Shown: positions 6,189 to 10,225 of the stretch, in pieces | How the letters are laid out: the number at the start of each line of letters is the position of its first letter | Numbering within the stretch: position 1 is the stretch's first letter | Source: Chloroflexota bacterium | GTDB lineage: Bacteria; Chloroflexota; Dehalococcoidia; Dehalococcoidales; RBG-16-60-22 | Assembly (NCBI GenBank): GCA_016875955.1 | Contig: VGOH01000034.1 | Coordinates: forward strand, 1-10,225 | DNA: 10,225 bases | Reading direction: 5' to 3' | Made by a program: the position numbers and the translations under genes | Notes under the pieces: model-generated | Told to the model about the DNA's origin: nothing | Databases searched by the model: none | Seen by the model: the letters and a program-made list of their open reading frames with translations, nothing else

Positions 6189-6305
6189 TCAGATGCCCAG
6201 CAGTATGGTGACGAAACCAAAGAGAAGGAGAGAAATTATGGTCACCGTACTAATTTTGCCGATGATATTCAGTTGATTCCACCGTGCGCCCAAAGTTCTC
6301 TTCAC
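6189..6305 (-). CDS. Candidate small single-pass membrane protein, 38 residues
   Basis: The minus-strand frame from GTG 6305-6303 encodes a basic head (MKRTLGARWNQLNIIGKIS) and one hydrophobic span, VTIISLLLFGFVTILLGI, ending at the stop. AAAGGAGG (6316-6309) lies only three bases before the GTG, a strong but tightly spaced ribosome site. A TATTAT-like -10 lies upstream near 6335, and a rho-independent terminator follows. The same frame is open further upstream to an ATG at 6491, but that would start inside a repeat and lack this site. A competing 24-codon frame from ATG 6324 overlaps it. It sits between two direct repeats. I do not recognise the family. It may be a small membrane protein or a type I toxin-like peptide, or not expressed at all. 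Confidence 0.45.
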   Translation of the reverse strand: MKRTLGARWNQLNIIGKISTVTIISLLLFGFVTILLGI

Positions 6306-6480
6306 GCACCTCCTTTCTGGACATAGTTGTATAATAAATAACCAATCTACGGTCAGTAGGGAAACCTCAAAACTGGGGAACTCTGGCAGGATAACTCCGC
6401 CCCTCTCACCAGCCCACTTGAGACTCCAATAATTATAATAACATATTGGGGCAGGTTTTTCAAAAACTGGGATTTTAAGT

Positions 6481-6555
6481 ACTATTTGCATCTGGTTGTT
6501 CTTTTGCTCACCCCCTTGGTCCCCCTCTCAAACAGGTTTGTCTTTGGTGCTCCAT
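6481..6555. repeat. Imperfect direct repeat, copy 2
   Basis: Second copy of the ~75-base repeat at 5992-6066, same orientation. Here the core reads CCCCCTTGGTCCCCC rather than CCCCCTTAATCCCCC. The two copies bracket 6067-6480, which contains the small ORF and its terminator. Confidence 0.75.
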
Positions 6556-6577
6556 TTTAATAATGTTTGAGAGGGGG
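6521..6577. repeat. 13-bp inverted repeat starting in repeat copy 2
   Basis: CCCCCTCTCAAAC (6521-6533) is perfectly complementary to GTTTGAGAGGGGG (6565-6577), with 31 bases between. The left arm is part of the direct repeat. The right arm has no counterpart near copy 1, so copy 2 may be joined to a partial inverted copy. Confidence 0.7.
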
Positions 6578-6591
6578 AAAGAAATGGAGAG

Positions 6592-6604
6592 GGGGCGGAG
6601 CCCC
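6592..6604. repeat. Short G/C hairpin with GGA loop
   Basis: GGGGC (6592-6596), loop GGA, GCCCC (6600-6604), flanked by AGAG on the left and TCTTCTCT on the right. Its layout resembles the GAA-loop hairpins at 3153-3163 and 3190-3204. Confidence 0.5.
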
Positions 6605-6617
6605 TCTTCTCTATACT

Positions 6618-6675
6618 CCCCTCTCCAGCCATTAGTGCCTGTGGTCATTTAACAGTGATTCTGGCTGGAGAGGGG
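6618..6675. repeat. 14-bp perfect inverted repeat upstream of the TPR-gyrA unit
   Basis: CCCCTCTCCAGCCA (6618-6631) is the exact reverse complement of TGGCTGGAGAGGGG (6662-6675), with 30 bases between. A further G-rich stretch (TCAGGGGTGAG) follows. It is not followed by a T run. It resembles intergenic repeats of the 'cccctctcc' kind and may be a cryptic or decayed element end. From here to the promoter at 6801 I see nothing else. Confidence 0.65.
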
Positions 6676-6800
6676 TCAGGGGTGAGGCGTCAACTGCCAA
6701 CCAAAGGCACATAAAACCGGATTTTAGTCTAGTTTTTTGCCCTATAAAATCTCCACAAAAGGCTTTAATTTTGTTGAATGATAATGTAGAATGTATTGTT

Positions 6801-6806
6801 TATAAT
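6801..6806 (+). promoter_or_regulatory. Promoter -10 box for the TPR-gyrA unit
   Basis: A perfect TATAAT lies 20 bases before the ATG at 6827, in an AT-rich stretch after the repeats. No -35 at the standard distance is convincing: TTGAAT at 6774-6779 is 21 bases away. Transcription would start near 6813, leaving a leader of about 14 bases with GAGGG as Shine-Dalgarno. Confidence 0.5.
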
Positions 6807-6826
6807 CCGCGTTTTTTGAGGGATTG

Positions 6827-7645
6827 ATGACGTATCAGGAAGAGAGGCTGGCCAGCCTGAAACGACAGCGCACCAGGCAGGCCATTGACCTGGCGATGCA
6901 GGGGCGCTGGAAGGAGGCGATTGCCGCCAATCAGGCGATTCTGGAGGACTTCCCCAACGATGTTGATGCCCACAATCGCCTGGGCCGCGCCCATATGGAA
7001 CTGGGTGATTACCGGCAGGCAAAGAAAGCCTACCAGCGGACGGTGGAGCTTGACCCCTTCAACACCATAGCCAAGAAGAACCTGCAGCGGCTGAGCTACC
7101 TTGGTGAGGCAAAGTTCACCGCCGAGAGCGCAACGCGGAAGGTTGAGCCGCACCGGTTCATTGAGGAGATTGGCAAAGCCGGAGTGGTCAACCTCTATCA
7201 TCTGGCGCCGACGCAGGTGCGCGCCCGGCTCGTCGCCGGCGATGAGGTATTTCTGAAGGTAGACGGCACCCGCCTGCTCGTTGAGGACGAGTTCGGGCAG
7301 TACGTGGGACATGTTGAGCCGAAGCACGGACAGCGCCTCATTAAATTGATGGAAGGTGGTAACAGATATTCAGCGGCCGTGGTGAGCTCCACGGAAGAAG
7401 CCATGACCGTCATCATCCGCGAGGTCTATCAGGCCCCGAGCCAGGTGGGCAAACTGTCATTCCCCTCAAAGGGGACGGAAGAACTCCGGCCTTATGTTGA
7501 TGAGAAGGTCTTCAAGCTGGAGTCGGAAATGGAGGAGATATTGCCCGAGGAGCCGGGGTACACTATCATCGGTGGCGATGAGATAGAGGTATTGCCGGAG
7601 GAGTCGGCCGAAGCCGGTGAGGAATCGGTCGGTGAAGAAGAATAA
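6827..7645 (+). CDS. TPR protein with a conserved C-terminal beta-rich region and acidic tail
   Basis: A soluble protein of 272 residues with no signal peptide. Two tetratricopeptide repeats are visible at about 12-43 (AIDLAMQGRWKEAIAANQAI) and 47-80 (AHNRLGRAHMELGDYRQAKK, then AYQRTVELDP). They form a protein-binding surface. The middle (VRARLVAGDEVFLKVDGTRL, then FGQYVGHVEPKHGQRLIKLM and GNRYSAAVV) looks like a compact beta domain, possibly OB- or HIRAN-like; this is a guess from pattern. The last 39 residues contain 16 Glu/Asp and no Lys/Arg. The start is ATG 6827, four bases after GAGGG; a TTG at 6824 is too close to it. gyrA begins 13 bases after the stop, and its Shine-Dalgarno overlaps this stop, so the two are co-transcribed. 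Exact role unknown. Confidence 0.88.
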   Translation: MTYQEERLASLKRQRTRQAIDLAMQGRWKEAIAANQAILEDFPNDVDAHNRLGRAHMELGDYRQAKKAYQRTVELDPFNTIAKKNLQRLSYLGEAKFTAESATRKVEPHRFIEEIGKAGVVNLYHLAPTQVRARLVAGDEVFLKVDGTRLLVEDEFGQYVGHVEPKHGQRLIKLMEGGNRYSAAVVSSTEEAMTVIIREVYQAPSQVGKLSFPSKGTEELRPYVDEKVFKLESEMEEILPEEPGYTIIGGDEIEVLPEESAEAGEESVGEEE

Positions 7646-7658
7646 GGAGCGGTAGCAT

Positions 7659-10193
<2,535 letters not shown>

Positions 10194-10225
10194 GCCCCCG
10201 GCATTTTCCTGACGGGCTAACGTCT
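10194..10225. other. Right edge: short non-coding end
   Basis: Only 32 bases follow the gyrA stop. A partial GCCC/GGGC pairing is possible, but no terminator with a T run, RNA gene or start codon with a ribosome site is visible before the edge. Confidence 0.4.

Noticed and set aside
6250..6324. 24-codon minus-strand frame starting MSRKEVREENFGRTVE
   Set aside because: Its ATG lies before the AAAGGAGG site rather than after it, and it overlaps the better-supported small ORF. Kept only as an alternative.
6189..6491. Full 100-residue version of the minus-strand frame in the repeat gap
   Set aside because: Its ATG lies in repeat copy 2 with no ribosome site, and the first 60 residues look random. 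Only the 38-residue C-terminal part has a Shine-Dalgarno and a sensible membrane peptide.
5992..6675. CRISPR array or insertion sequence
   Set aside because: There are only two direct copies, 490 bases apart and without regular spacers, no cas genes, no transposase frame and no clear terminal inverted repeats with target duplication.

Overview
The window looks like a chromosomal stretch from a GC-rich anaerobic bacterium. The gene content (archaeal-type phosphoglycerate mutase directly upstream of a monofunctional aspartate kinase, a stand-alone NifU C-terminal protein, a TPR protein upstream of gyrA) and the residue style suggest a member of the Dehalococcoidia (Chloroflexota). That placement rests on recall of gene families and was not computed. 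Most of the window is housekeeping DNA. The unusual material sits in one AT-rich gene and in repeat-rich gaps.

Left part (1-2139). At the left edge is the 5' end of a minus-strand gene whose first 18 residues resemble the start of DnaA domain I. It diverges from fmt (methionyl-tRNA formyltransferase) across an AT-rich gap holding a good sigma-70-type promoter placed almost on the fmt start codon. mazG (NTP pyrophosphohydrolase) follows directly and probably starts at a TTG with a near-perfect Shine-Dalgarno.

Accessory part (2166-3072). One clearly AT-rich gene encodes a protein with three predicted membrane segments and a C-terminal HEPN-like domain carrying an R-x4-H motif. It ends 16 bases from the 3' end of a minus-strand tRNA-Pro(CGG) gene, which has its own promoter and a U-run terminator.

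Middle part (3073-5913). After a gap with GAA-loop hairpins and a 13-bp perfect palindrome come apgM and lysC with no space between them. Together they supply glycolysis/gluconeogenesis and the head of the aspartate amino-acid family. lysC contains an in-frame internal ATG with a strong Shine-Dalgarno, exactly where a separate regulatory beta subunit begins in Bacillus and Corynebacterium. A convergent minus-strand Nfu-type Fe-S scaffold gene with a clear promoter closes the block.

Repeat-rich gap (5914-6826). Two ~75-bp imperfect direct repeats bracket a candidate 38-residue single-membrane-span protein on the minus strand, with Shine-Dalgarno and terminator. Further right are several G/C-rich inverted repeats. 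A 15-base core of one repeat also occurs, inverted, at the palindrome before apgM, so these belong to a dispersed family.

Right part (6827-10193). A TATAAT promoter drives a TPR protein with a strongly acidic C-terminus and, 13 bases later, gyrA, whose product ends in a lysine-rich tail instead of the acidic tail known in E. coli.

I saw no complete novel multi-gene system. The best candidates for new biology are the membrane-anchored HEPN-like protein, the small membrane ORF between direct repeats, and the oppositely charged tails of the TPR/GyrA pair.
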